Source: Bacteroidota bacterium
Lineage (GTDB): Bacteria > Bacteroidota > Bacteroidia > Chitinophagales > Chitinophagaceae
NCBI GenBank assembly: GCA_018267615.1
Contig: JAFDYD010000009.1
Location: 134,541-198,540, forward strand
DNA length: 64,000 bases
Direction of reading: 5' to 3'
In this document: piece by piece, positions 53,976 through 63,462 of the stretch
How positions within the stretch are numbered: the stretch's first letter is position 1
How the letters are laid out: every line of letters begins with the position of its first letter
Notes under the pieces: model-generated
Told to the model about the DNA's origin: nothing
Databases searched by the model: none
The model's input: the letters and a program-made list of their open reading frames with translations, nothing else
Translations under genes and position numbers: made by a program

Positions 53976-56975
53976 ATGCCCCGTCGTTCATCCCCTACTG
54001 CTTGTTTTCTACTATCCATTATCTGCCTTTTATTTTTTGCCAGCTCCTCGTTCGCACAACAAGGCATCACCTATGACTTGAAAAAACCAGAAAAATACGA
54101 AAACCGGAAATTGGGTTATGAGAAGACTGAAGAGACAAAGTTCAAACTACCACGTCACTTTATTCAAAATACCATCACTCATTACAACTATTATTTCAAT
54201 GCAAATAATAAGCTGAATGAAATTGTTGCGAGAGCCAAATCACAAAACCGTGACGATTTCACCAAACTTCTACCATTTTATAACTATAGCCTGGATGTGA
54301 CACTGAAAGACAAAAGAAACCTGGATTCAGTGATCGATAAAGTAAATACTGCGATACTCGTGCATGATCTTCGAAATGACTGGGTAGATAATTTGTATAT
54401 GTTAATGGGTCGCGCCTATTATTACCGGAAGGAATTCGATTCCGCGTATATCACTTTTCAATTTGTGAACTATGCATTCGGACCGAAAGAAGAAGATGGT
54501 TATCTGAAAATGATAGGAAGTAATGCCAATGCCGATGAAGGCGGCAGCGCGATGAGTGTTTCCACAAATGAAAAACGAAATATTGCCAAGCGGACTTTTA
54601 GTTTGCCGCCCAGCCGCAATGAATCTCTTATCTGGCAAATCAGGGTCTTTATCACAAGAGATCAGTTGGCTCGGTCCGCCGCAATGATACAAACGCTCAA
54701 GCTGGATCCTCTTTTTCCTGCGAGATTGAAACCCGACCTGGAAGAAATGCAGGCGTTTTGGTTTTATAAACAGAATATGTATGATAGCGCCGCGCTGCAT
54801 TTAGAGAAGGCATTGGGTATTGCATCCAGCCGATTGGAATTGGCACGATGGGAATACCTGATAGCGCAATTATATGAACGTTCCAGTAAAAACGAAATGG
54901 CAAAAACTTTTTATGAAAGAGTTATCCAGCACACGTACGATCCCGTGATGGATGTGTATGCGCGATTAAATGCGATCCGGCAAAATAAAGGAAAAGATGC
55001 GGGCGATGATTATATTCAAAAAAATATCGACGCCCTTCAAAGAATGGCGAGAAAAGAAACCTATGAAAGTTATCGGGACATTATTTATTATGCTGCTGCG
55101 GAAATGGAGTTGGAGAAGAACGACAAACCGGGAGCGATTACTTTTTTATTAAAAACGGTGAAGTCGGCAATGCCTGGAAGTCCCCAGCGCGACAAAGCAT
55201 TTATACTGCTCGGCGATCTCGAAGCCGAACAAAAAAAATATAAGGCTGCCAGGAATTACTACGATAGTGTAAATATTGCAAACATTACAGGTGCAGAGAA
55301 TCTTCAATCATTCCAGGAAAAGAAAAATGCGTTGACGAAAATCTCAGATGCGCTAAATATCATCGACCGGCAGGACAGTCTCCAGAAAATTGCCATGATG
55401 CCTGAGAATGAAAGGAACGCCTACATTAAAAAAATGGTAAGATTCTTTCGCAAGCAACAGGGACTTGCAGAAGAAGAACAACAAGGCGGACAAAATTTTT
55501 CTTTCAACAGTAACAACAGCGCTCCTACCGATCTTTTCGCAAACAATGCTTCCAGCGGAGATTGGTATTTCTATAATAATTCGCTCAAAGCAAGAGGTTT
55601 TAGTGATTTCAAGGCCAAATGGGGCAACCGGCCAAATGTAGACAATTGGAACGTGGCTTCCATGATGACAAAACAAAAAGTTACTACCGTCAATGGACAA
55701 CCGATTGAAGCAAATGCATCCGATGCCAATGCTCCAAAGCAATTAACCGAAATAACCTCAGCCGCATTATTAGCAAACGTTCCACTGACTCCTGAAAAAA
55801 TGAAGAAGTCTATGGACTCTGTCGAGAACGCCTTATTTGTTTTGGGCAGGTCTTGTCAGGATTTATTGCCTGATTATCTTTCAGCGATCAGTGCATATGA
55901 TAATCTTCTTGTCAAATTCCCTAATACCCGTTATTACGAGGAAACACTATTTCATCTTTACTACTGCTATAAAAAAATAAATGACGAAATCAATGCAGCG
56001 AGAGTATTGCGCTTGTTGCAACAAAAATATCCATCTGGAAAATATATCGGCGTCATCAATGATCCGGGAAATGCAAATCCTGAAAAAACAATGCAGTCTG
56101 CTGCTACGAAACAATATGAAAAGATTTACGGACAATTCATCGAGGGTAATTTTGAGCAGGCCCTTGCATCAAAAAAAGAAGCCGATAGTCTCTATGGCGA
56201 TAAATATTGGTCGCCCCAGTTGCTGTATATCGAATCTGTCTATTTTATTCATCAGCGGGAGGATAGTTCGGCAAAAATCGAGTTGAATAATATAATAAAA
56301 AAATATGGCGGCACAGCAATGGCAAATAAAGCAAAAACGATGCTTGATGTTTTGAGTCGCCGGAAAAAGATCGAAGATTATCTGACAAATTTGAATATAG
56401 AAAGAGCGCGGGATGATGACAGTGTTACAACCGATACCAGCAGAGCACTTGCATTCAATAATCTTCCGCCACAACCAAAAGCAGTTGATGTCAAAACAAA
56501 ACCAATTGTTGACAGCAGCAGTCAGCTTACAAAGTCAAAAATAAAAACAGATTCAGCACAGGCAACTAAAAAAATACCGGGTTTTGTTTCTTCGTTCACC
56601 TATACGCCTGACAAACCACACGGAGTGGCGATTTTGATGATCAAAGTGGATCCCGTTTACGTAAATGAAACCAAGAATGCATTCAATCGATACAACCGCG
56701 AATCCTACTACAATAAGCAGCTTGAGATTAATAATGTTGTATTGGATGATACCACAAAATTGGTCGTGATCAATGGATTTGAAAATGCGAATGCAGCTTC
56801 GGAATACGCCCAGAAAGCGCAAAAAGTAGCGCCAAGAGAAATTATTCCCTGGTTACCGGCCGCCAAATACTCATTCCTGATCATCAGCGGTGATAACCTG
56901 GAACTGTTAAAGAATAATAAAGATCTTGTTAACTATAAAAAATTCTTAAACGTATATTTCCCTGGTAAGTTTTAG
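53976..56975 (+). CDS. PorW/SprE-type type IX secretion/gliding TPR protein
   Basis: A roughly 999-residue exported protein with many degenerate TPR-like helices. ATG 53976 gives a classic signal peptide (C-F-L-L-S-I-I-C-L-L-F-F, ending S-F-A-Q) without a lipobox; a GTG at 53898 would add 26 residues. Typical of the family are H-Y-N-Y-Y-F-N-A-N-N-K-L near residue 75, L-L-P-F-Y-N-Y-S, D-W-V-D-N-L-Y-M-L-M-G, and the final domain (L-V-V-I-N-G-F-E-N-A, F-L-I-I-S-G-D-N). PorW/SprE supports type IX secretion. Homologues are often lipoproteins, which this one does not appear to be. Confidence 0.7.
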   Translation: MPRRSSPTACFLLSIICLLFFASSSFAQQGITYDLKKPEKYENRKLGYEKTEETKFKLPRHFIQNTITHYNYYFNANNKLNEIVARAKSQNRDDFTKLLPFYNYSLDVTLKDKRNLDSVIDKVNTAILVHDLRNDWVDNLYMLMGRAYYYRKEFDSAYITFQFVNYAFGPKEEDGYLKMIGSNANADEGGSAMSVSTNEKRNIAKRTFSLPPSRNESLIWQIRVFITRDQLARSAAMIQTLKLDPLFPARLKPDLEEMQAFWFYKQNMYDSAALHLEKALGIASSRLELARWEYLIAQLYERSSKNEMAKTFYERVIQHTYDPVMDVYARLNAIRQNKGKDAGDDYIQKNIDALQRMARKETYESYRDIIYYAAAEMELEKNDKPGAITFLLKTVKSAMPGSPQRDKAFILLGDLEAEQKKYKAARNYYDSVNIANITGAENLQSFQEKKNALTKISDALNIIDRQDSLQKIAMMPENERNAYIKKMVRFFRKQQGLAEEEQQGGQNFSFNSNNSAPTDLFANNASSGDWYFYNNSLKARGFSDFKAKWGNRPNVDNWNVASMMTKQKVTTVNGQPIEANASDANAPKQLTEITSAALLANVPLTPEKMKKSMDSVENALFVLGRSCQDLLPDYLSAISAYDNLLVKFPNTRYYEETLFHLYYCYKKINDEINAARVLRLLQQKYPSGKYIGVINDPGNANPEKTMQSAATKQYEKIYGQFIEGNFEQALASKKEADSLYGDKYWSPQLLYIESVYFIHQREDSSAKIELNNIIKKYGGTAMANKAKTMLDVLSRRKKIEDYLTNLNIERARDDDSVTTDTSRALAFNNLPPQPKAVDVKTKPIVDSSSQLTKSKIKTDSAQATKKIPGFVSSFTYTPDKPHGVAILMIKVDPVYVNETKNAFNRYNRESYYNKQLEINNVVLDDTTKLVVINGFENANAASEYAQKAQKVAPREIIPWLPAAKYSFLIISGDNLELLKNNKDLVNYKKFLNVYFPGKF

Positions 56976-57159
56976 CGTTGAAAAAGCAAACCGATGATTA
57001 ACGCCATTTTAAAAAATCATAAAGAAATTGATAAATGAACGGACGAATCAGCCAAATTATCAATTTCTTCATAATTTGTTGAAATCTGGCAAACCAACGT
57101 TCTTAGGTAGGATTTTTGCTGTATAAACGCTGGCCAGCTACCTTCAATTCAATAACAAT

Positions 57160-59574
57160 ATGTCTAAAGCCGTTCGAATTTTTTGGAGAGTATTCTTATA
57201 TGGTCTCGCTGCATTTATTATTTTCCTCGTACTAATAAACTTTGGTCTTTTTGGATCTCTTCCCTCGCTAAAGGAACTTGAAAATCCTTCGATCATGTTG
57301 GCTTCTGAAGTGTATGGTGATGATGGAACGCTGATGGGAAAATATTATAAGGACAAGAGCAATCGCAGCAATGTAGAGTACAAAGACATTTCAAAAAATG
57401 CAATCAATGCATTGCTTGCTACAGAAGATAAAAGATTTTATGAGCATTCTGGTATTGATGGATGGGGCGTGATGCGGGCCGTTGTAAAATTCGGTAGCGA
57501 CGGTGGAGGCAGCACCATTACGCAGCAATTGGCAAAATATATGTTGGGACAGGGTTCAAAAAATCGTGTCAAGCGAGGAATAGAAAAGTTGAAGGAATGG
57601 ATCATTGCAATACGACTTGAAAGAAATTTCACAAAAGAAGAAATACTTGCTTTATACCTGAATGCTGTTCCGTTTAGCGATAACGTCTATGGAATTCGAA
57701 ATGCGTCCAGAACTTTTTTCTCAAAAGAACCTGACCGTTTAACAGTTGATGAAGCTGCCGTACTCATTGGCATGTTGAAAGGAAATTATATTTATAATCC
57801 AAGAAGAGATCCCAAGCGTGCAATTGAAAGAAGGAATACTGTAATCAACCGGATGGTAGAGGAAAATTTTGTCAGTGCCGACGAAGGAGCAAAATTAAAA
57901 CTGAAGCCAATCGACCTGACCAATTACCGGAAGCTCGACGAGAATAACGGTCTCGCTCCTTATTTCAGAGATGTGATCCGTGATGAACTGAAAAAATGGT
58001 GCAAGGAACATAAAAATCCTGCTACGGGTGAGCCATACGATTTGTATGAAGATGGATTGAGAATTTATACAACCATCAATCCGCGTATGCAGTTGCTTGC
58101 CGACGAAGCAGTGGTGAAACAATTGCCGCTTTTGCAAAAAGCATTGAACGCACAAAACAGTATTCGCAAAGGCCTTGTTTGGAAAGATCACGCCAATACA
58201 CTTGAATCGTTTATACGTAACAGTGAGCGTTGGCAAAATCTGGAAGACGAAGGAATGAGCGCAAAAGATATTCGAAAAACTTTTGATCAGCCAGTGCAGA
58301 TGAAAGTATTCGCATGGAATTCAAAAAGGGAAAAGGATACGATTATGACGCCGCTTGATTCCATTAAATATCATCGCCAGATGATACAAACAGCATTCAT
58401 GGCGGTAGATCCGATGAGTGGCGCAGTGAAAGCCTGGGTGGGAGGAATCGATTTCAAAACTTACAAATACGATCACGCTAATATCAATACCAAACGCCAG
58501 GTGGGTTCTTCTATCAAACCATTGCTCTATGCCGATGCAATCGAAGATGTGGGATTTACCCCCGAAACAATGTTGGAAAACCAGGCGCAGGATTTCCCTG
58601 GCTTCGGACTAGTTCCTGCAAGAGGACTTTGTAAAGGAGATGGCGCAGGCGTTACGATGGCAACCGCATTGGCGCATTCATTGAACTGCGCTTCTGCATA
58701 TGTGATGAAACAAGTGACGCCAAAACGTTTTGTCGATTTTTTAAAAAATATAAACATACAATCGAAGCTCGAGCCCTACCCTTCGATTTGTCTCGGCGCC
58801 GTGAATGTATCGTTGTTTGAAATGTTGTGGGGTTATAGCATGTTTCCTGCAGGTGGTTTCAGCACGAAGCCTTATTATATTTCACGTATCGAAGATAAGA
58901 ACGGAAATGTGCTTGCACGTTTCGATACGGAACGCAAAGAAGTAATCAGCCAGAATACGGCGTACACAATGTGTCGCATGATGCAAGGCCCGGTAGACGT
59001 TGGCACAGCCGCCGGATTGCGGGATCGTTTGGGTCTTTCCGAAATGGGAGGAAAAACAGGCACTACCAACGATAATACGGATGCATGGTTTATCGGTTAT
59101 ACGCCACAGTTATTAGCGGGCGTCTGGATTGGTTGCGATGATAATTTTATCCGGCTCGACGGTGGCTTGGGAGAAGGCGGAAAAGCTGCACGTCCGATAT
59201 GGGAATATTTCTTTGCCAAAGCTCTTGCAGATAATACGCTCGGCCTAAATAAAAAAGCAAAATTTGTTCAGCCGGAAGATATGAAGAACCAGATGACGGA
59301 GTATATGAATAATATTCCGACAACACCTCCACCCGGAGCAGAAGGCGATAACCAAGGCAACGGAAATGCAAATCAATACCTCGATACCAGTTCACCGAAA
59401 ATTCCATTGGATTCGAAATTATCCAACGAAGAAGAAAAGGTACTCAAGGAAGCAACAAAAAACAATGATCATGCCGGCGTGAGTAATCTAACTGTTACCG
59501 ACGCTGACAACAAACCTCCGCCAAAAAAGAAAAAAGGTTTTTTCAATAAATTATTTGGCGGTAAAGACAAATAA
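57160..59574 (+). CDS. Class A penicillin-binding protein (PBP1A-like)
   Basis: A bifunctional peptidoglycan glycosyltransferase/transpeptidase anchored by one N-terminal membrane helix (residues about 7-30). The glycosyltransferase domain has E-D-K-R-F-Y-E-H-S-G and G-G-G-S-T-I-T-Q-Q-L-A-K near residue 115. The transpeptidase domain has S-x-x-K (Ser450, Lys453), S-L-N near 505 and K-T-G-T near 632. The 804 residues include a basic C-terminal tail. It is single-gene between PorW/SprE and yceI. Confidence 0.95.
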   Translation: MSKAVRIFWRVFLYGLAAFIIFLVLINFGLFGSLPSLKELENPSIMLASEVYGDDGTLMGKYYKDKSNRSNVEYKDISKNAINALLATEDKRFYEHSGIDGWGVMRAVVKFGSDGGGSTITQQLAKYMLGQGSKNRVKRGIEKLKEWIIAIRLERNFTKEEILALYLNAVPFSDNVYGIRNASRTFFSKEPDRLTVDEAAVLIGMLKGNYIYNPRRDPKRAIERRNTVINRMVEENFVSADEGAKLKLKPIDLTNYRKLDENNGLAPYFRDVIRDELKKWCKEHKNPATGEPYDLYEDGLRIYTTINPRMQLLADEAVVKQLPLLQKALNAQNSIRKGLVWKDHANTLESFIRNSERWQNLEDEGMSAKDIRKTFDQPVQMKVFAWNSKREKDTIMTPLDSIKYHRQMIQTAFMAVDPMSGAVKAWVGGIDFKTYKYDHANINTKRQVGSSIKPLLYADAIEDVGFTPETMLENQAQDFPGFGLVPARGLCKGDGAGVTMATALAHSLNCASAYVMKQVTPKRFVDFLKNINIQSKLEPYPSICLGAVNVSLFEMLWGYSMFPAGGFSTKPYYISRIEDKNGNVLARFDTERKEVISQNTAYTMCRMMQGPVDVGTAAGLRDRLGLSEMGGKTGTTNDNTDAWFIGYTPQLLAGVWIGCDDNFIRLDGGLGEGGKAARPIWEYFFAKALADNTLGLNKKAKFVQPEDMKNQMTEYMNNIPTTPPPGAEGDNQGNGNANQYLDTSSPKIPLDSKLSNEEEKVLKEATKNNDHAGVSNLTVTDADNKPPPKKKKGFFNKLFGGKDK

Positions 59575-59819
59575 TTTACAGATCAAATGGTAAAAAAAAT
59601 TGAGTTTGGTTCGAAGGCTTGAACAAACGATTGACCATCGACTCAAATTTGTTTACTGCCGCATCCGGAAATTTTTCTCCTTGCCCGGCCTTCCAAACGC
59701 TGTTAGATTTATTCCGTGTCCACCCATTCAAGTAGTAAACCTTACACTTATGCATAATCTTTTTTGCAAGTTCTTCCAGATTTCTTAATTTCGTTGTTTA
59801 AACATTAAATATTCAACAT

Positions 59820-60356
59820 ATGGCAAAAACGAAATGGGTACTCGATCCGACACACTCGGAAATTCAGTTTAAGATAAGACACCTGATGATTAGTAATGTA
59901 ACCGGTGAATTCAAAAACTATAGTGCAGAAGTAGAAACAGAGGGTGAAGATTTCCTGACTGCAAAAGTTGTTTTCACTGCTGACATCGATTCAGTATCAA
60001 CAGGTGCAGAGCAACGTGACCAGCATTTAAAATCGGAAGATTTTTTTGATGCTGCTAATTATCCACAGTTGAAATTTGTTGCTACGAAATATGAAGCAGT
60101 CGACAATGACGGCTCCTATGAATTGTACGGAGATCTGACTATCCGGGGCACAACGAAACCTATTAAGCTGGATGTCGAGTTTGGTGGTATCGTAAAAGAT
60201 CCATGGGGAAATACAAGAGCCGGATTCAGCATTAATGGAAAATTGAACCGCAAAGAATACGGACTTCGCTGGCATGCAGCAACAGAAGCTGGACAAATTG
60301 TAGCAAGTGATGAAGTAAAGATACATTGTGCGGTAGAGTTTATTAAGCAAGCATAA
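59820..60356 (+). CDS. YceI family lipid-binding protein
   Basis: A 178-residue lipocalin-like protein of the YceI family, which binds polyisoprenoid lipids. W-V-L-D-P-T-H-S-E-I-Q-F-K-I-R-H-L near the start and T-I-R-G-T-T-K-P-I-K-L-D-V and F-S-I-N-G-K-L-N-R-K-E-Y-G are diagnostic. No signal peptide is present, so it is a cytoplasmic member. It ends just before a 26-bp inverted repeat. Confidence 0.95.
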   Translation: MAKTKWVLDPTHSEIQFKIRHLMISNVTGEFKNYSAEVETEGEDFLTAKVVFTADIDSVSTGAEQRDQHLKSEDFFDAANYPQLKFVATKYEAVDNDGSYELYGDLTIRGTTKPIKLDVEFGGIVKDPWGNTRAGFSINGKLNRKEYGLRWHAATEAGQIVASDEVKIHCAVEFIKQA

Positions 60357-60384
60357 AACCAATGTGCGGATTTACCAATGTGCA

Positions 60385-60488
60385 GATGAGAAGTCGATCA
60401 GTCGATAAGTTGATTAGCTAATCTTCAGTCTATTTTAAAACAAATTTTTCCAAAGAGAAGTGACTTATCGACCAATCGACTTCTCATC
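60385..60488. repeat. Inverted repeat, 26-bp arms
   Basis: GATGAGAAGTCGATCAGTCGATAAGT (given here in two blocks: GATGAGAAGTCGA, TCAGTCGATAAGT) at 60385-60410 pairs with 60463-60488 with two mismatches around a 52-base loop. It lies between yceI and the ABC-F gene, about 30 bases before the latter's start. Confidence 0.8.
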
Positions 60489-60504
60489 CGCACATCGTTC
60501 TTCT

Positions 60505-60512
60505 TATCTTTG
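60505..60512 (+). promoter_or_regulatory. Candidate -7 box for the ABC-F gene
   Basis: TATCTTTG is a perfect TAnnTTTG match only 5 bases before the ATG at 60517, so the transcript would be leaderless or have almost no leader. No -33 TTG at standard spacing was seen; the upstream region is the 60385-60488 inverted repeat. Confidence 0.45.
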
Positions 60513-60516
60513 CGCC

Positions 60517-62415
60517 ATGCATTATGTATCTGTAGAAGGATTGAGTAAATCTTATGGAATCAAACCTCTTTTTGAAAATATTTCTTTCCATATTGAAGAG
60601 GGCGATAAAATCGCGCTGGTTGCCCGCAATGGCAGTGGCAAATCAACACTCCTGAAAATATTATCTGGTAAAGAGACCGCGGAAAGTGGAACCGTATGGG
60701 TGAACAAGGATGTAACGGTTGCATTGTTCGAACAGGATCCCGTTTTTGTTGAGAATAAAACCATTCTTGAAAATATTTTTCATCATAATCATCCCGTCAT
60801 CAACGCGATAAAAGATTATGAGTCGGCTGTTGAAGAAGAAAATGAAACTAAAATATCGCATGCCATCTCCCTGATGGATGAGCTCGGCGCCTGGGATTTC
60901 GATGCCAAAGTAAAACAGATATTGGGCAAATTAAATATCCATCATCTACAGCAAATCGCCGGCACCCTTTCAGGCGGACAACGTAAGCGTGTGGCCCTGG
61001 CAAAAACCCTGATCGACATTGGCTTTGATCACAAACATGTTTTGCTCATTATGGATGAACCAACCAACCATCTCGATGTAGAGATGGTGGAATGGCTGGA
61101 GCATTATTTGAACCAAGAAAAAATCACCTTATTATTGGTTACGCATGACCGTTATTTTTTGGATGCAGTCTGCGAAGAGATATGGGAACTCGATAGAAGT
61201 GATCTCGTAGCATATAAAGGAGATTATGAAAATTTTCTCGAAAAAAAATCCGCACGAATCGAAAACGAACTCGCCAGCATTGACAAAGCCAAAAATACCT
61301 ATCGAAAAGAATTGGAGTGGATGCGCAAACAACCAAAAGCAAGGACAACTAAAAGCAAAAGCAGGCAGGATAATTTTTACCTGGTTGAATCCAAGGCAAA
61401 GCAACGCATCGAAGATGAAAAAGTGGAATTGCAAATGAAGATGAGCAGGCTTGGCGGAAAAATTGCCGAATTAAAAAAAATATACAAAGCTTTTGGCGAC
61501 AAGATTATTCTGAAAGGATTTGATTACACTTTCAAAAAAGGCGAACGTGTTGGCATAGTCGGGAAAAATGGAGTTGGAAAATCTACGTTCATCAACATTT
61601 TGCAAGGCATAGAACAACCCGACAGTGGTAAGATCAATATCGGCGAAACAATAGTGTTCGGTTATTATTCCCAGCAAGGTCTCAACATCAAGGAAGACAT
61701 GCGTGTAATTGAATTCGTGAAAGACATCGCCGAAAATTTTCCATTGGCAAATGGTGGCTCAATGAGCGCTTCGCAATTTCTGCAACTGTTTTTATTTTCT
61801 CCCGATCAGCAATACACATACATATCACAATTGAGCGGCGGTGAAAAAAGAAGATTGCATCTATTGTCTATTCTCTTCCGTAATCCGAATTTTTTAATAC
61901 TTGATGAACCAACTAATGATCTTGATCTCGCAACATTAGGTGTATTAGAAAGTTTTTTGAATGATTTCCAGGGCTGCCTGCTCATCGTGTCGCACGACCG
62001 TTATTTCATGAACCGGCTCGTAGATCATTTGCTTGTGATGGAAGGAAACGGCGCCGTACGGGATTTCCCCGGCAACTATACACAATACCGGATAGACTTA
62101 GCAGCTAACCCTGACCGTGAGTCCGGGAGCAATCGTGAATCGATTGATGATAACGCTTCGCAATCATCTAAAACTTCTCAGCAAGCTGTCATCGCCACAA
62201 AAAAACAACTTTCTTACAAAGAGCAAAGAGAATTTGAAATTTTGGGAAAAGAAATTCCTGAATTAGAGTCGGAAAGAAATCTTTTGACAGAAAAACTGAA
62301 CGCTGGACAGTCTTCATTTGAAGAATTGCAACAATATTCAACGCGCATTATCCAAGTGAATAAATTGCTTGATGAAAAAGAATTGCGCTGGCTGGAACTC
62401 AGCGAGAATGTCTGA
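60517..62415 (+). CDS. uup: ABC-F family ATPase, Uup-like
   Basis: A 632-residue ATPase with two ABC domains and no membrane part. The first has G-S-G-K-S-T and L-S-G-G-Q-R-K-R-V-A-L-A; the second has G-V-G-K-S-T and L-S-G-G-E-K-R-R. A long linker with Lys/Arg-rich P-K-A-R-T-T-K-S-K follows domain 1, and the C-terminus is a coiled coil starting L-S-Y-K-E-Q-R-E-F-E, typical of Uup. I chose ATG 60517, which opens the domain at once, over 60460. ABC-F proteins act on ribosomes; Uup is linked to DNA repair. The stop lies inside the following palindrome. Confidence 0.88.
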   Translation: MHYVSVEGLSKSYGIKPLFENISFHIEEGDKIALVARNGSGKSTLLKILSGKETAESGTVWVNKDVTVALFEQDPVFVENKTILENIFHHNHPVINAIKDYESAVEEENETKISHAISLMDELGAWDFDAKVKQILGKLNIHHLQQIAGTLSGGQRKRVALAKTLIDIGFDHKHVLLIMDEPTNHLDVEMVEWLEHYLNQEKITLLLVTHDRYFLDAVCEEIWELDRSDLVAYKGDYENFLEKKSARIENELASIDKAKNTYRKELEWMRKQPKARTTKSKSRQDNFYLVESKAKQRIEDEKVELQMKMSRLGGKIAELKKIYKAFGDKIILKGFDYTFKKGERVGIVGKNGVGKSTFINILQGIEQPDSGKINIGETIVFGYYSQQGLNIKEDMRVIEFVKDIAENFPLANGGSMSASQFLQLFLFSPDQQYTYISQLSGGEKRRLHLLSILFRNPNFLILDEPTNDLDLATLGVLESFLNDFQGCLLIVSHDRYFMNRLVDHLLVMEGNGAVRDFPGNYTQYRIDLAANPDRESGSNRESIDDNASQSSKTSQQAVIATKKQLSYKEQREFEILGKEIPELESERNLLTEKLNAGQSSFEELQQYSTRIIQVNKLLDEKELRWLELSENV

Positions 62416-62530
62416 ACCAGGATTTTAATCGATTTTACTGATTATACTGAACGTGAAAAGAAAATTGTTCACATTTCACGTTTCGCGTTTAGTATAATCA
62501 GTAAAATCGTTTAAAATCCTGGTTCAGACA
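62409..62530 (+). repeat. TCTGAACCAGG palindrome, 40-bp arms, terminator-like
   Basis: Arms 62409-62448 and 62491-62530 are complementary with one mismatch around a 42-base loop. The left arm supplies the stop codon of the ABC-F gene (TGA at 62413-62415). A run of eight T follows the right arm from 62532, so on the plus strand it can work as a terminator. The outer ends match those of the element at 63272-63359. Confidence 0.95.
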
Positions 62531-62638
62531 TTTTTTTTATCTCATCCAAAACCTTATTTTCACGCCGCTTTTTTTGACAAGCATCGATACTTCCCTCCTT
62601 CCACACTAAGAATTTTTTAACCTTCAAAACAGACTATT

Positions 62639-63265
62639 ATGAAAAAAATCCCTGTTGCTTCGGCAGCCGCCGCATTATTATTAACAGCGGCATCATTGTT
62701 CCCGCCAGGCTGTAATCAGCCCGCATCGACAACCAAGGCAGATACTGCTGCGACGCCAAAGACTTTATCACATGCAGAGATGGTGGAAAGAGGTAAATAT
62801 ATTGTTACCGCCGCTGCCTGCAACGATTGTCATTCGCCAAAAATATTTACACCCATGGGACCTATTCCTGATTCAACAAAATCATTGTCGGGTCATCCCG
62901 CTAATTCTCCAAATATGCCAATCGACAAAAAAGTGTTGAAGCCGGGAGAATGGATATTAATTGGTCCGGACCTGACATCATTTGTCGGACCATTCGGAGC
63001 ATCCTATGGCGCAAACCTTACACCGGATTCCGCAACGGGTCTCGGCGCATGGACAGAAGATATTTTCATAAAAACACTCAGAACTGGTAAACATTTGGGA
63101 CAAGATGGTGGCCGCCCTATTTTACCGCCCATGCCATGGCGCAATATTTCCCAATATACCGACCAGGATTTAAAATCAATATTTGCATACCTGCAGGCAC
63201 TTCCGCCAATCAGCAATAAAGTTCCGGCTCCCCTTACTCCGGATGATATTGCGAAGATGAAATAG
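62639..63265 (+). CDS. Monoheme cytochrome c, lipoprotein-like
   Basis: A 208-residue exported cytochrome. The heme site C-N-D-C-H has Cys61, Cys64 and His65, and M-P-W near residue 165 (P-P-M-P-W) gives a plausible Met ligand. The signal segment ends P-G-C (Cys25), a weak lipobox. Short Thr/Ala-rich linker follows. It probably carries electrons in the periplasm; the partner is unknown. The gene is isolated between two palindromes of the same family. Confidence 0.88.
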   Translation: MKKIPVASAAAALLLTAASLFPPGCNQPASTTKADTAATPKTLSHAEMVERGKYIVTAAACNDCHSPKIFTPMGPIPDSTKSLSGHPANSPNMPIDKKVLKPGEWILIGPDLTSFVGPFGASYGANLTPDSATGLGAWTEDIFIKTLRTGKHLGQDGGRPILPPMPWRNISQYTDQDLKSIFAYLQALPPISNKVPAPLTPDDIAKMK

Positions 63266-63271
63266 AAGAAA

Positions 63272-63359
63272 TCTGAACCAGGATTTTAAACGATTTTCCT
63301 GATTATGCTGAAATGAGTTTCAGCATAATCAGGAAAATCGTTTAAAATCCTGGTTCAGA
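63272..63359 (+). repeat. TCTGAACCAGG palindrome, 42-bp perfect arms
   Basis: Arms 63272-63313 and 63318-63359 are perfectly complementary around the loop TGAG. A T-rich run follows from 63362, so it resembles a very strong terminator for the cytochrome gene, whose stop is 6 bases upstream. Its ends (TCTGAACCAGGATTTTAAAC) match the element at 62409-62530. Confidence 0.95.
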
Positions 63360-63462
63360 CCTTTTTTATTTTCCCATATTTCCGCGTAACAATAAAGCTT
63401 CACAATTCGTTAAGCATTAAATTCGGGTTATCTATTTCAATATTTCGAATTAAAGAACTTTA

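Noticed and set aside
59600..59788. 62-codon frame between the penicillin-binding protein and yceI genes
   Set aside because: No start signal, unusual composition, unlike any family.
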